Shown in pieces: positions 28,013-36,918 of a stretch of DNA of 64,000 bases. The first letter of the stretch is position 1, and the number at the start of each line of letters is the position of its first letter. The stretch is from NCBI RefSeq assembly GCF_900239495.1, contig NZ_OENE01000015.1:358300-422299 (forward strand), written 5' to 3'. A program made the translations under genes and the position numbers. The notes beneath the pieces are model-generated. The model worked only from the letters and a program-made list of their open reading frames with translations. It ran no database searches and was not told the DNA's origin. The DNA comes from Tenacibaculum finnmarkense genomovar ulcerans (GTDB lineage Bacteria > Bacteroidota > Bacteroidia > Flavobacteriales > Flavobacteriaceae).

Positions 28013-28459
28013 TTAAGCGTTCGCCATTGCTTTTTTCGATTTTCTGTAAGTAAAAGAATTAAAAATATTTCTTTTTCCAAAGTTATTTATCGATTTTGCG
28101 TTTACAAATTTGATAAATAATTTCTTACTAACACCAAAGTATTCATACGTATTACCATCAGTAAAAGTAACCTCTAAAGACATACTTTTATGTTGATAAT
28201 CAGCAACTCTTGATTCTGTAATAGTCGCTTTATATTCTTCAGCATGAGCCTCTTTCGTTTCAGGAGCAATACTTACTAAAAAATGATACCCATCAATAAT
28301 TTGAGTACTTACTTCTTCTGCTTCTAATTTCTTTTCTTCGTCTAGAAATTTATCTGGATGCCACTCTTTTACCAATCCACGGTAAGTGGTTTTTAATTCT
28401 TTTAAAACTATAGGACCTTCTACCTTAAAAAGCTTCTTATATTCTTTTATACGTTTCAT
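28013..28459 (-). CDS. J-domain-like / KTSC domain protein
   Basis: 148 residues. The first 65 residues look like a degenerate DnaJ J-domain, with the HPD tripeptide at 34-36 (KEWHPDKF) followed by a second helix. The second half (about 88-140: SLEVTFTDGNTYEYFGVSKKLF...AKSINNFGKRNI) matches the KTSC domain, a small domain found in lysyl-tRNA-synthetase-linked and stand-alone proteins. It probably partners with an Hsp70, if the J part is active. Function unknown; single gene. Confidence 0.78.
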   Translation of the reverse strand: MKRIKEYKKLFKVEGPIVLKELKTTYRGLVKEWHPDKFLDEEKKLEAEEVSTQIIDGYHFLVSIAPETKEAHAEEYKATITESRVADYQHKSMSLEVTFTDGNTYEYFGVSKKLFIKFVNAKSINNFGKRNIFNSFTYRKSKKAMANA

Positions 28460-28590
28460 CTGTATGAAATAATTTAGCCCGCGAAATTACTCAAATTATC
28501 TGAATATGAGGCGCAAAGCTGTTAAAATTTAAAATTTTTTATTTTTTTTAGGAAAAATTCATGCTAAATACTTCAAAAACAATTCCTAAT

Positions 28591-29211
28591 TTAATAACTC
28601 ATAACCGTACCGTAATACAATAACTGAAATGTTTTCACCTCTAAAAGCAAGCAATTTAATGCCATCATAATACCATAATTAGATCTATCGGTAAAATGAT
28701 ACTCAAAATAATTTAATTGATTTTCTTCAAAATCATAATAAATGGTATCTGTTTTAAAATAATCTTTATAAAAATTGTCTAATTGCGATAATTTGTGCCC
28801 ATTCATTTTTACTGCAAAGGCATATAAATCATCTATTTTTAATTTTAGTTTCCTTCCTTTAAAACTCAACTCATTATTACTTGTAAAAAGTATTTTTTTA
28901 TATGCATCTTCAGCCAACATATTGTATAAAATTTGCTCTGTATTTATTTCTTTCTGAAGCGTTTCTATGTATTTTGATAAAATATTAGATACTTTATTTA
29001 GCCCAGCAATTTTCAGTTTCGTATGCTGAAACATCAATGGTTTTTCTTGTGATTGTTTTTCAAAAAAAGCCGTTCTGCCAGCAATAATTTCATTGTTTAT
29101 ACGAATTGCCGTTGTGATTGATCTATGTGCCGAATAGCTAGTAAATTTATGCTGACTAAACCCACTAATCGATAGCAAAAAAAGAACCCTAAAAATAACA
29201 CTACGCTTCAT
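28591..29211 (-). CDS. Hypothetical secreted protein
   Basis: 206 residues with a signal peptide (MKRSVIFRVLFLLSISGFSQ). The rest is mixed helix and strand with no cysteine, no lipobox and no motif I recognise. Codon use and a good signal peptide argue for a real gene. Neighbours on the same strand are small hypothetical genes. Confidence 0.65.
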   Translation of the reverse strand: MKRSVIFRVLFLLSISGFSQHKFTSYSAHRSITTAIRINNEIIAGRTAFFEKQSQEKPLMFQHTKLKIAGLNKVSNILSKYIETLQKEINTEQILYNMLAEDAYKKILFTSNNELSFKGRKLKLKIDDLYAFAVKMNGHKLSQLDNFYKDYFKTDTIYYDFEENQLNYFEYHFTDRSNYGIMMALNCLLLEVKTFQLLYYGTVMSY

Positions 29212-29298
29212 AAATATACAACTTAATTAAGCAGCTAATAAAAGAAGATTATTTTGGTTCGCTTGCGGTTATAAAACACAAACGAACCAAAGCAAAAA

Positions 29299-29601
29299 TT
29301 ATTCTTCTTCCTCTTCTCCTTCTTCCTGGTAACAGTTAAATACAATTGTATAGCCGTATTCTACCGCTTCTTCGTATAATTCTTTTTGTTCTTGATCAAC
29401 ATCATTTATCGAATCGAGTGTAAAATACTCCTCCTCTATTTCTGTTAATTTCCATCCTTCATCTTTTATATAATATTTTGCAAGTTCAAGAGCGCCTGAA
29501 ATATCTTTATAATCGATATACAAACTTACATAAGCCCCTACAACTTTATCATAATGTTCTGATGATTTCTTTGGTTTTGCTAAAGCATTTATTAAAAACA
29601 T
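29299..29601 (-). CDS. Small acidic hypothetical protein
   Basis: 100 residues, strongly acidic, with a C-terminal run EEGEEEEE. The predicted fold is mostly helical (HYDKVVGAYVSLYIDYKDISGALELA). No family recognised. It lies 21 bases after the stop of the next upstream gene on the same strand, suggesting a two-gene unit. Looks cytoplasmic. Confidence 0.65.
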   Translation of the reverse strand: MFLINALAKPKKSSEHYDKVVGAYVSLYIDYKDISGALELAKYYIKDEGWKLTEIEEEYFTLDSINDVDQEQKELYEEAVEYGYTIVFNCYQEEGEEEEE

Positions 29602-29622
29602 ATTTTTATTTTTTAAGTTAAA

Positions 29623-29856
29623 TTAAGCGATTTCTCCTCGGTGAGGCTTTAAAGCATCTCTAAAAATTTTCATATCATTTTCAGCGACAACAATAAAAGC
29701 AATACTGTGCATAGGATTCAATTCTTGGTGATTTACCTGATCATACTCCAAACCATCTATTTGCGCAAATTCTTTTAAATGAATGCAATGATGCTTTGCC
29801 GTGGCTAAGCCATCTGGTCCTTTAAAATCCCAAAGTAGTTTTATTTTCCTGCTCAT
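29623..29856 (-). CDS. Small hypothetical protein
   Basis: 77 residues from the ATG at 29856 (MSRKIKLLWDFKG); a longer frame begins 9 codons upstream but adds an unlikely leader. The pattern KLLWDFKGPDGLATAKHHCIHLKEF...HSIAFIVVAENDMKIFRDALKPHRG looks like a small alpha/beta fold. Not recognised. Probably co-transcribed with the acidic protein gene downstream. Confidence 0.65.
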   Translation of the reverse strand: MSRKIKLLWDFKGPDGLATAKHHCIHLKEFAQIDGLEYDQVNHQELNPMHSIAFIVVAENDMKIFRDALKPHRGEIA

Positions 29857-29950
29857 ATATCTTGTACTATTGTTACAAAACAAAAATACTTATTTAGATG
29901 CTAGAAACCGATTAAAAAATAATTTTATTGTTTAAATTTAATAATTTTTT

Positions 29951-30049
29951 GAAGCTATTTCCCGCTTTTCGCACTCGCTTTTTTTATTTTTCAAAAGAAA
30001 AAAATAAAAAAGAGCTCAAACAATTGCTACAATCGGGGCTAGGAATTTT
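29951..30049. repeat. Short hairpin repeat (GGGGCTAG family), copy 3
   Basis: GAAGCTATTTCCCGCTTTTCG, CACTCGC, A/T hairpin, GAGCTCAAACAATTGCTACAA, TCGGGGCTAGGAATTTT. Same orientation as the copy at 9110. The rest of the 438-base gap 29857-30294 is A/T-rich leader sequence of susC with a short inverted repeat at 30253-30279. Confidence 0.8.
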
Positions 30050-30252
30050 AGTTAATTTTCAAAAATTAAACACTACTATTTTAATCAAAAAAAAGAAAGT
30101 CAAGCTTTAAAAAAATAATTTTAAAATAACACTAACTACTTTTTTTTATTAAGTCACAAGGAAACTGTTAAATTTTTCTCAAAAATGCTCATTAATATAT
30201 ACATTTTTACCTCATACAGGTACTTTATTGATATTAATTAGGTAACAGCTAT

Positions 30253-30279
30253 ATTATTTAAGTTATTTGAGTAAATAAT
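30253..30279. promoter_or_regulatory. Inverted repeat upstream of susC
   Basis: ATTATTTA, 11-base spacer, TAAATAAT, ending 15 bases before the susC ATG. It may be an operator or leader hairpin; A/T richness makes chance possible. Confidence 0.3.
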
Positions 30280-30294
30280 TTAAATTTTTTTAAC

Positions 30295-33200
30295 ATGAGA
30301 GTAACATTATTATGGCTACTTTTTCTTGTATCGCAGTTTACATTTGCGCAAGAAAAAACGATATCTGGGGTAGTCTCAGATGAATCTGGAGGACTTCCAG
30401 GAGTTAGTATTATTATTAAAGGAACCACTACTGGTGTAGAAACTGATTTTGATGGTAATTATTCAATTAACGCTAAACAAAATGACATCCTTGTTTTTAG
30501 TTTTGTAGGTAAAGCTACACAGGTAAAAACAGTAGGAGCTTCTAACAAAATTAATGTCGTACTAGCTGATGATGCAAACTTATTAAACGAAGTTGTAGTT
30601 ACTGCTTTAGGGATTAAAAGAAAATCAGATGAAATTACTACGGCAAATCAAGTAGTAAAAGCAGACGAAATTACCAAAGCTGAAGTACCTACGGTTACTC
30701 AAGGTTTAGTTGGTAAAGTATCTGGTTTACAAATTAACACAACAAGTCAAGGTGCAAAACCAACTTTTGATTTAAGATTACGTGGTAATAGATCTTTAAC
30801 TGGTAACAACAGTGCTTTAATCGTAATTGATGGTGCTATTTCTTCTAGTGTTGTATTAAACGCTTTAGATCCTAAATCTATCGAAAGTGTAAACGTTATA
30901 AAAGGTGCAAATGGTGCTGCTTTATACGGTTCTGACGGAAGTAACGGGGTATTAATCGTTACTACTAAAAAAGGAAATAATGACGGTAAATTTAGAGTAA
31001 CAATTGGTACTTCTGTACAAATTCAAGAATTAGCATATTTACCAGAAAGACAAACTACTTACGGTCAAGGTTGGGGTCAAGGAATTAACTTAGGTGAAAA
31101 TGGTGGATGGGGTCCTGCATTTGATGGTTCTATACAACCAGTTGGTGTAGCTGCTCCTGGATTTGAGCAAATGTATGCGCCATACGTAGGAAACCCTGAT
31201 AACATTAACGATTTTTTTAACACAGGTTTTCAAAGACAACATAATATTGGTCTTTCAACGGGTAGTTTAGCAGATGGTTATGTAAACTTTTCAGCTGGTT
31301 TATTAGATGTAACTTCTATTATACCTAATGAAAAATATAAGCGTAGTTCTTTTAATTTTAAAGCTGGTAAAAAAGTAGGGAAACTTACCGTAGATGGTGC
31401 TGTTTCTTATATTGTTGATAGTGAAAAAGTAGCAAGTTCAGAAACTGCTCGTGGTGATAACTCTGTGTATGGAGCTTTATTACAAACACCTACAAATATA
31501 GATGTTAATCGTTTTAAAGATCTTCAAGGTGATGAAAGAAATACACGTCACTGGAACTCTTATTATTTAAGCCCTTCTTGGGTATTAGACAATGTAAGAT
31601 CTACCACTAAAAGTGATATTATTAATACCTCTATAAACTTAGGTTATGAAATTAATGATAATATTAACTTTAGTGTTTTAGGAAATGCTGTTTTCCGTCA
31701 AACAAATAAAGAGTACAAAAGAAACGCTTTTAACGAGCCAACAGTACAAGTAGGTGACAGAACAGCTTCTTCAACTTTTTCTACTCGTAACAGAACAACA
31801 AGAGAAGTTTATAGTAACTATAAATTTAATTTTGACTATAACTTAACAGAAGATATTACTTTTAAAGCAAATATTGGTGGTGATATTAGAGAATTTAACC
31901 GTAAATATTTATATTCATCAGTTGATAATTTAGCTATTGAATCTTTAGCAAATATCGCTTCTGGTGCTTCTGCTCCTTCAGTTACTGATGCTAAATATTT
32001 AAGAAGAGCTTTTGGTGTTTTTGGAAACTTTGATTTCGGTTTTAGAGATTATTTATTTTTAAACCTTACAGGTAGAAATGATTGGACATCTAAATTATCG
32101 AAAGATAACAATTCATTCTTTTATCCATCAGCAGGGGTATCTTTTGTACCAACAAAAGCATTTCCTAGTTTAAAAAATGATGTATTAAACAAAATGAAAT
32201 TATCATACTCTTTCGTAAAAGTTGGTAATGACGCTGCAGGTACTTATGCTATTAATGCTATTTATGAAAAGCCAGATGCTTTTCCTTATGGAACTGTTAC
32301 TTCTTTTCGTCCTGACAGAACTATTACAGACCCTAACTTAACACCTGAGTTTACAGCTTCTCATGAATTTGGATTAAATGTAGATTTATATAGAAGTCGT
32401 ATTACTTTAGATGCAAGTGTGTTTTCATCTAAAAATACTGATCAAGTTGTTCAGGTTGCTGCATCTAGAGCGAGTGGTCTTACAACCGCAGGTATTAATA
32501 TTGGACAAACTTCTTCTACTGGTTTTGAAATTGATTTAGGTTTCGTTCCTGTTAAAACTGAAGATTTCCGTTGGGATCTTAGAGCTAGTTACTCAACAAA
32601 TAAAACTGTCGTTGATAAAATTTCAGATTCATTAGACGAAGTTGTAATTTCTAACGATAATTCTGTTGATATTGTAGCCCAAAAAGGACAAGAATTCCCT
32701 TTAATTAAAGGTATTGCTTACCAAAGAGACGACAAAGGAAGAGTTATTATAGATGCTAATACAGGAAACCCTTTACAAACAGATGCTAAAGTAGTATTAG
32801 GAAAAGTTACTCCTGATTATGTTTTAGGATTATCTTCTAGTTTTAACTATAAAAACTTTTCTTTATCAACAACACTTGATTATAGAACAGGACATAGTAT
32901 TTACAGTAGTGTAAAACAAGAATTATCAAGAAACGGTTTAGCTGTTGAAACAATTCAATCGGGTCGTAAAGGTTTTATATACCCTAACTCTGTAATAAAA
33001 GGTGCCGACGGAAAATTCACTCCTAATACAAACGTTATTACTGGAGGAACAACTTCAAATTCTATTACAAATTACTACACAGGTAGTTTTAACGATACAC
33101 AAGAGAACTTTGTTTTAGATGCAACTGCTTTAAAAGTACGTGAAATTTCATTAAGCTATGATATGCCAAAAGACTTCTTAAAAAACACAGGAGTTAGTAC

Positions 33201-33384
33201 TTTACAGATAGGTTTAAGCGCAAGAAATCCTTTTGTTATCTTATCTAAAGAAAACAGAGGTTTTACAGATCCTGAGTATAATTCTACAGGTGGTGATAAT
33301 TCAGCAAATGCTGGTGGAGCTGCAAGGTATGATTTATTACCTCCTACAAGGTATTATGGGCTTAGTGTTAACTTATCTTTATAA
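30295..33384 (+). CDS. SusC/RagA family TonB-linked outer membrane protein
   Basis: 1029 residues with signal peptide (cleavage near TFAQ, residue 19), a carboxypeptidase-like regulatory domain (about 20-95, GVVSDESGGLPGVSIIIKGT), a plug domain (LRGNRSL, IKGANGAALYGSDGSNGV) and a large beta-barrel ending RYYGLSVNLSL. SusC proteins pull substrate bound by the SusD lid through the outer membrane with TonB energy. susD follows 9 bases later. No sugar-cleaving enzyme, sigma or anti-sigma gene is in the locus, so the substrate cannot be read from context. Confidence 0.95.
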   Translation: MRVTLLWLLFLVSQFTFAQEKTISGVVSDESGGLPGVSIIIKGTTTGVETDFDGNYSINAKQNDILVFSFVGKATQVKTVGASNKINVVLADDANLLNEVVVTALGIKRKSDEITTANQVVKADEITKAEVPTVTQGLVGKVSGLQINTTSQGAKPTFDLRLRGNRSLTGNNSALIVIDGAISSSVVLNALDPKSIESVNVIKGANGAALYGSDGSNGVLIVTTKKGNNDGKFRVTIGTSVQIQELAYLPERQTTYGQGWGQGINLGENGGWGPAFDGSIQPVGVAAPGFEQMYAPYVGNPDNINDFFNTGFQRQHNIGLSTGSLADGYVNFSAGLLDVTSIIPNEKYKRSSFNFKAGKKVGKLTVDGAVSYIVDSEKVASSETARGDNSVYGALLQTPTNIDVNRFKDLQGDERNTRHWNSYYLSPSWVLDNVRSTTKSDIINTSINLGYEINDNINFSVLGNAVFRQTNKEYKRNAFNEPTVQVGDRTASSTFSTRNRTTREVYSNYKFNFDYNLTEDITFKANIGGDIREFNRKYLYSSVDNLAIESLANIASGASAPSVTDAKYLRRAFGVFGNFDFGFRDYLFLNLTGRNDWTSKLSKDNNSFFYPSAGVSFVPTKAFPSLKNDVLNKMKLSYSFVKVGNDAAGTYAINAIYEKPDAFPYGTVTSFRPDRTITDPNLTPEFTASHEFGLNVDLYRSRITLDASVFSSKNTDQVVQVAASRASGLTTAGINIGQTSSTGFEIDLGFVPVKTEDFRWDLRASYSTNKTVVDKISDSLDEVVISNDNSVDIVAQKGQEFPLIKGIAYQRDDKGRVIIDANTGNPLQTDAKVVLGKVTPDYVLGLSSSFNYKNFSLSTTLDYRTGHSIYSSVKQELSRNGLAVETIQSGRKGFIYPNSVIKGADGKFTPNTNVITGGTTSNSITNYYTGSFNDTQENFVLDATALKVREISLSYDMPKDFLKNTGVSTLQIGLSARNPFVILSKENRGFTDPEYNSTGGDNSANAGGAARYDLLPPTRYYGLSVNLSL

Positions 33385-33393
33385 AATTAAATT

Positions 33394-34965
33394 ATGAAAT
33401 TATTTAGAAATATATTATTAGGAACCGCCGTTCTTTCATTAGGGGCATGTTCTGATTACTTAGATGTAAATACGGATTTAAACAATCCTACACAAGTAAC
33501 AAAAGGAATTCAATTACCAGCTGCTTTACTTGATTCTTATTCAGGAAAAGTTGTAAATGGAAACATTTACGGAAACGTATTAATGGGGAGTTGGTCTGGT
33601 AACATTCTTAACTTTACAGGAGCTTATGACCCATGGACTAAGTTAGATATTAAAACTGGTGATGTTTCTTGGTTATGGAACTCTATGTATTTAGGAGTTT
33701 CTGAATTAGACAATATTATTCAAACAAGTACGCCTGGTGTAGATGATTATTATAAAGCAATTGCTTTAATTAATAAATCTTTTTACATGCAAACAATTGT
33801 TGATTTATGGGGTAACGTACCTTATTCTGAAGCTTTTAAAGGAGGTAAAAACTTATCGCCAGCTTACGATGATCAGAAAGAAATTTATCGTGCATTAGTT
33901 GCTAACTTAAACCAAGCGATTTCTTTAATTAATAATGCAGACCCTGTTCTTTCTAACATTCCTAGTACAGCAGAAGAAACAGATAAAGAAACTGGTGTTG
34001 TAATAACCCCAAGTATATCTCAAGATATTGTATATCAAGGAGACATGACCAAGTGGGTTAAATTAGCAAACACCGTTAAATTACGTCTTTTAGTAAGACA
34101 GTCTGATTTAACGGATGCTGAAACAGTAGCTTATATCAATAAAGAAAAGGCTAGTTTAACTCAAAATGGAGGTTTAATTGGTGCAGGAGAAACTGTTACT
34201 ATAAACCCAGGATTTAACAATTCTAACGAAGACAAAAACAGCCCGTTTTATAATCGTTTTCACGATTCTGAAGGAAAAACCAACAGTTGGTACGCACAGT
34301 CTGCTGCTGCTGAGCATGCTATTAATTTTTTAAATGGAAATTTAACAGGAGTTGCTGACCCTCGATTAAAAACACTTTATAATAGTTTTAAAAATGATGC
34401 TGGAGATGACGAATATGCAGGTATTAAGCAAGGTGCGTTAAAAGCAGAGTCGCCTAAAAAAGTATCTAGTATTGGAGCAATTCCTTTTAAAGGAGGCGCT
34501 GAAGCTAATGGTATTTTAATTAGTTCGGCACAATCATTATTCTTACAATCAGAAGCTGCCTTTAAAGGATTAATTTCAGGAGATGCTAAGGCATTATTTG
34601 AAAGTGGTGTTAGAGAATCACTTAGTCACCACGGTATTACTAGTGACGAAATTGAAGCTTACATGTCTCAAATTAGCACAATTAATAAATTAGGTTGGGA
34701 TGCTTCTACGAATAAAATAGAAGCAATTATGACTCAAAAATGGATTGCTTTAAATAGTGTAAATGCTATTGAATCTTTTATTGAGTATAGCCGTACCGGA
34801 TTTCCTGTTACACCAATGCCTTTAAGAGCAACTAGTAATAAAAAACCAAATCGTTTTCCTTATCCAGATTCGGAATACTCAGGTAACACTGCTAATGTAA
34901 CTGATCAAGGGGTGTCTCAAAATGATATTTTTACCAAAACGATATTCTGGGATACTACAAAATAA
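33394..34965 (+). CDS. SusD/RagB family outer membrane lipoprotein
   Basis: 523 residues with a lipoprotein signal (LSLGAC, Cys19) and the N-terminal SusD-like signature DYLDVNTDLNNPTQV. TPR-like helices span the middle, and the C-terminus has the typical NRFPYPDSE and TKTIFWD stretches. It forms the substrate-capturing lid of the SusC channel encoded just upstream. The type resembles the SusD-like group 2, which includes peptide- and sugar-binding members, so the ligand is open. Confidence 0.94.
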   Translation: MKLFRNILLGTAVLSLGACSDYLDVNTDLNNPTQVTKGIQLPAALLDSYSGKVVNGNIYGNVLMGSWSGNILNFTGAYDPWTKLDIKTGDVSWLWNSMYLGVSELDNIIQTSTPGVDDYYKAIALINKSFYMQTIVDLWGNVPYSEAFKGGKNLSPAYDDQKEIYRALVANLNQAISLINNADPVLSNIPSTAEETDKETGVVITPSISQDIVYQGDMTKWVKLANTVKLRLLVRQSDLTDAETVAYINKEKASLTQNGGLIGAGETVTINPGFNNSNEDKNSPFYNRFHDSEGKTNSWYAQSAAAEHAINFLNGNLTGVADPRLKTLYNSFKNDAGDDEYAGIKQGALKAESPKKVSSIGAIPFKGGAEANGILISSAQSLFLQSEAAFKGLISGDAKALFESGVRESLSHHGITSDEIEAYMSQISTINKLGWDASTNKIEAIMTQKWIALNSVNAIESFIEYSRTGFPVTPMPLRATSNKKPNRFPYPDSEYSGNTANVTDQGVSQNDIFTKTIFWDTTK

Positions 34966-34986
34966 TTTTTTAAAATTAGAAAAAAA

Positions 34987-35850
34987 ATGAAAACAATTAA
35001 AATAACACTATTTTTTATAGTAGCGCTACTTGCTTTTTCTGCATGTCAAGAAGATCAAGAGTTTACTAGTGTAGATAAAAACGGAGCCTACATCGTAGGT
35101 TTTGAAGGAGCTAAAACAATTTCTCATTTTGAAGATAAAGGACCTGTAGTATCAGTAGTTCCCGTTAAATTCTTAGGAGGAGGAGATGGTCAATTCTTGA
35201 AAGAAGATTTAGAGGTAACAATTAAGGTTCTTGCAGATAAATCTTCAGCAACAGAAGGTACTGAATTTTCTTTAGAGACTAAAAAAGTTACACTTAAAGC
35301 AGGTGATGATTTTGCGCTAATCCCTTTAACCGTAAATACAGGTTCTTTAAATTTATCTGTTCCTTCTAAAGTAGTTTTAGAAATTAGCATTGAACAAGGT
35401 AATAATGTTGTAATAGGATCTAATAACAACCAAATTGCAATAACTTTTGTTGGATGTAAAGCTACTCTTGAAGATTTTACTTACGATAATAAAATGGTAG
35501 GTGCTGAATACGACGGATCTCCAACATTAAGAGATTACCCTAATGAGCCTATTGTTTTACACGATGGAACTCCTAACTTATACAGAACTGCAACAACTTT
35601 TAGATGGGGAGTAGGTGATTTAAGCCCTCCTGCTAATTATGATGGTTATGTATTTGAAGTTATTTGTGGTGAAGTATTTATTAAAGACCAACAACTAGGG
35701 GGTTACTGGGGTAATGTAGTTCAATCTTTAGATGGTGATGAATCAACACCTGCAGGTAAAGTTGATGCAGATGGAAATATTACTATTGAATACAAAGTTG
35801 TTTTTGATGGGAAATTTCGTAAGGTAAAAAGTACATATACTAAAAAATAA
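34987..35850 (+). CDS. SusCD-linked lipoprotein of unknown ligand (A)
   Basis: 287 residues, lipobox LLAFSAC (Cys20). The first 150 residues are strand-rich and resemble the Calx-beta/DUF4843-like domains of SusCD-linked lipoproteins (TIKVLADKSSATEGTEF...VTLKAGDDF). The C-terminal half is different and contains GGYWGNVVQSLDG. Probably surface-exposed next to the SusCD complex, helping substrate binding. Gap to susD 21 bases; same operon. Confidence 0.8.
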   Translation: MKTIKITLFFIVALLAFSACQEDQEFTSVDKNGAYIVGFEGAKTISHFEDKGPVVSVVPVKFLGGGDGQFLKEDLEVTIKVLADKSSATEGTEFSLETKKVTLKAGDDFALIPLTVNTGSLNLSVPSKVVLEISIEQGNNVVIGSNNNQIAITFVGCKATLEDFTYDNKMVGAEYDGSPTLRDYPNEPIVLHDGTPNLYRTATTFRWGVGDLSPPANYDGYVFEVICGEVFIKDQQLGGYWGNVVQSLDGDESTPAGKVDADGNITIEYKVVFDGKFRKVKSTYTKK

Positions 35851-35859
35851 ATTAAAATA

Positions 35860-36792
35860 ATGATGAAACATATTTTATATAAAACAGCCTCGCTAGCACT
35901 TATTGCACTAGCTATGGCGTCATGTGATCCAGAATTCACAGAAACAGGCATGTTAACAACAGAAGATAGAAGACCTATTGCTACTGCTTCTGTATCTTCT
36001 TTACAGATAGAAGAAGGGAAAGATGCTACTATTAAATTTACCCTTGATAAAGCAATTATTGAACCTTCTATCTTATTAGTTTCTTTAGTAGGGGCTGAAA
36101 ATGATGAAGAAAACAACCAAGTTTTAGAAGATTTTTCTTTAAACATTCAAGATCAAACATCTTCATCTCTTGAGCAGGGTCGAGGTTTTGAATTAAGAAT
36201 TCCTGCTTATGCTACAGAAGTAGAGCTTAATATTTCAGCTCTTGTAGATAGTTATAGTGAAGGTAATGAGAAACATGTATTACGTATTGAAGATCACACA
36301 TACAATCGTGTGAAAACAAGCAAAGAAGGAAATCCTATTTTTATACCTATTACAATTAAAGATATTCCTACTTTAGATTTAGCTATAAACCACGAAAGTG
36401 TATTAGGACCAAACGGAACTGATTTATGTGAAGCAGGAGTTGAATTTTACTTATACTTAGTAAGTGCTGATGGTACTTATATTGATCCTGTTCAAGATGA
36501 CTGTTCTTCAAAATTCACGTTAAATGCAAACACTTTAAAAAGTGGTGAATATACTATTGAAGGATACATTGGAGGTTATGGTGATTTTCCTAGAGATCCA
36601 GTTGTTAATTTAACTGTTCCTTTTAGTATGGGTGTAGCGAAGAAAGCATCTAATTCTGTAAATTTAACTTTTAGTACTGCAAACGGTGCTTGGGATCAAA
36701 TGGTAGATGCAGGAACTGTAACTGTAAACGACGATTCTACTTATATCGTAAAAGATGCTAATGGAAAAGTTTTAGTAGATACTACTAAATAA
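35860..36792 (+). CDS. SusCD-linked lipoprotein of unknown ligand (B)
   Basis: 310 residues from the first of two adjacent Met codons (35860, 35863), lipobox AMASC (Cys22). Residues about 45-165 form a Calx-beta-like domain (VSSLQIEEGKDATIKFTLDKA, followed by an ENDEEN loop). The C-terminal half holds two cysteines (Cys192 and Cys211 region, DLCEAG and DDCSSK) that could pair. Last gene of the SusCD operon; a terminator follows. Ligand unknown. Confidence 0.8.
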   Translation: MMKHILYKTASLALIALAMASCDPEFTETGMLTTEDRRPIATASVSSLQIEEGKDATIKFTLDKAIIEPSILLVSLVGAENDEENNQVLEDFSLNIQDQTSSSLEQGRGFELRIPAYATEVELNISALVDSYSEGNEKHVLRIEDHTYNRVKTSKEGNPIFIPITIKDIPTLDLAINHESVLGPNGTDLCEAGVEFYLYLVSADGTYIDPVQDDCSSKFTLNANTLKSGEYTIEGYIGGYGDFPRDPVVNLTVPFSMGVAKKASNSVNLTFSTANGAWDQMVDAGTVTVNDDSTYIVKDANGKVLVDTTK

Positions 36793-36833
36793 TAGTATAT
36801 AATTATTTGAATTAATATATTTTATTTATTACT

Positions 36834-36867
36834 AAAAAGGCTGTCTTTAAAAAGACAGCCTTTTTTT
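36834..36867 (+). terminator. Terminator of the SusCD operon
   Basis: AAAAAGGCTGTCTTT with complement, then T7, 41 bases after the last stop. Confidence 0.88.
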
Positions 36868-36892
36868 ATTTTCAAATAACTGCTACAAAACA

Positions 36893-36900
36893 TATCTTTG
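36893..36900 (+). promoter_or_regulatory. -7 element (TATCTTTG) of the mvaD group
   Basis: TATCTTTG 18 bases before the TTG start of mvaD, directly after the SusCD terminator. Confidence 0.6.
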
Positions 36901-36918
36901 TTATAAATAGCAACAAAA

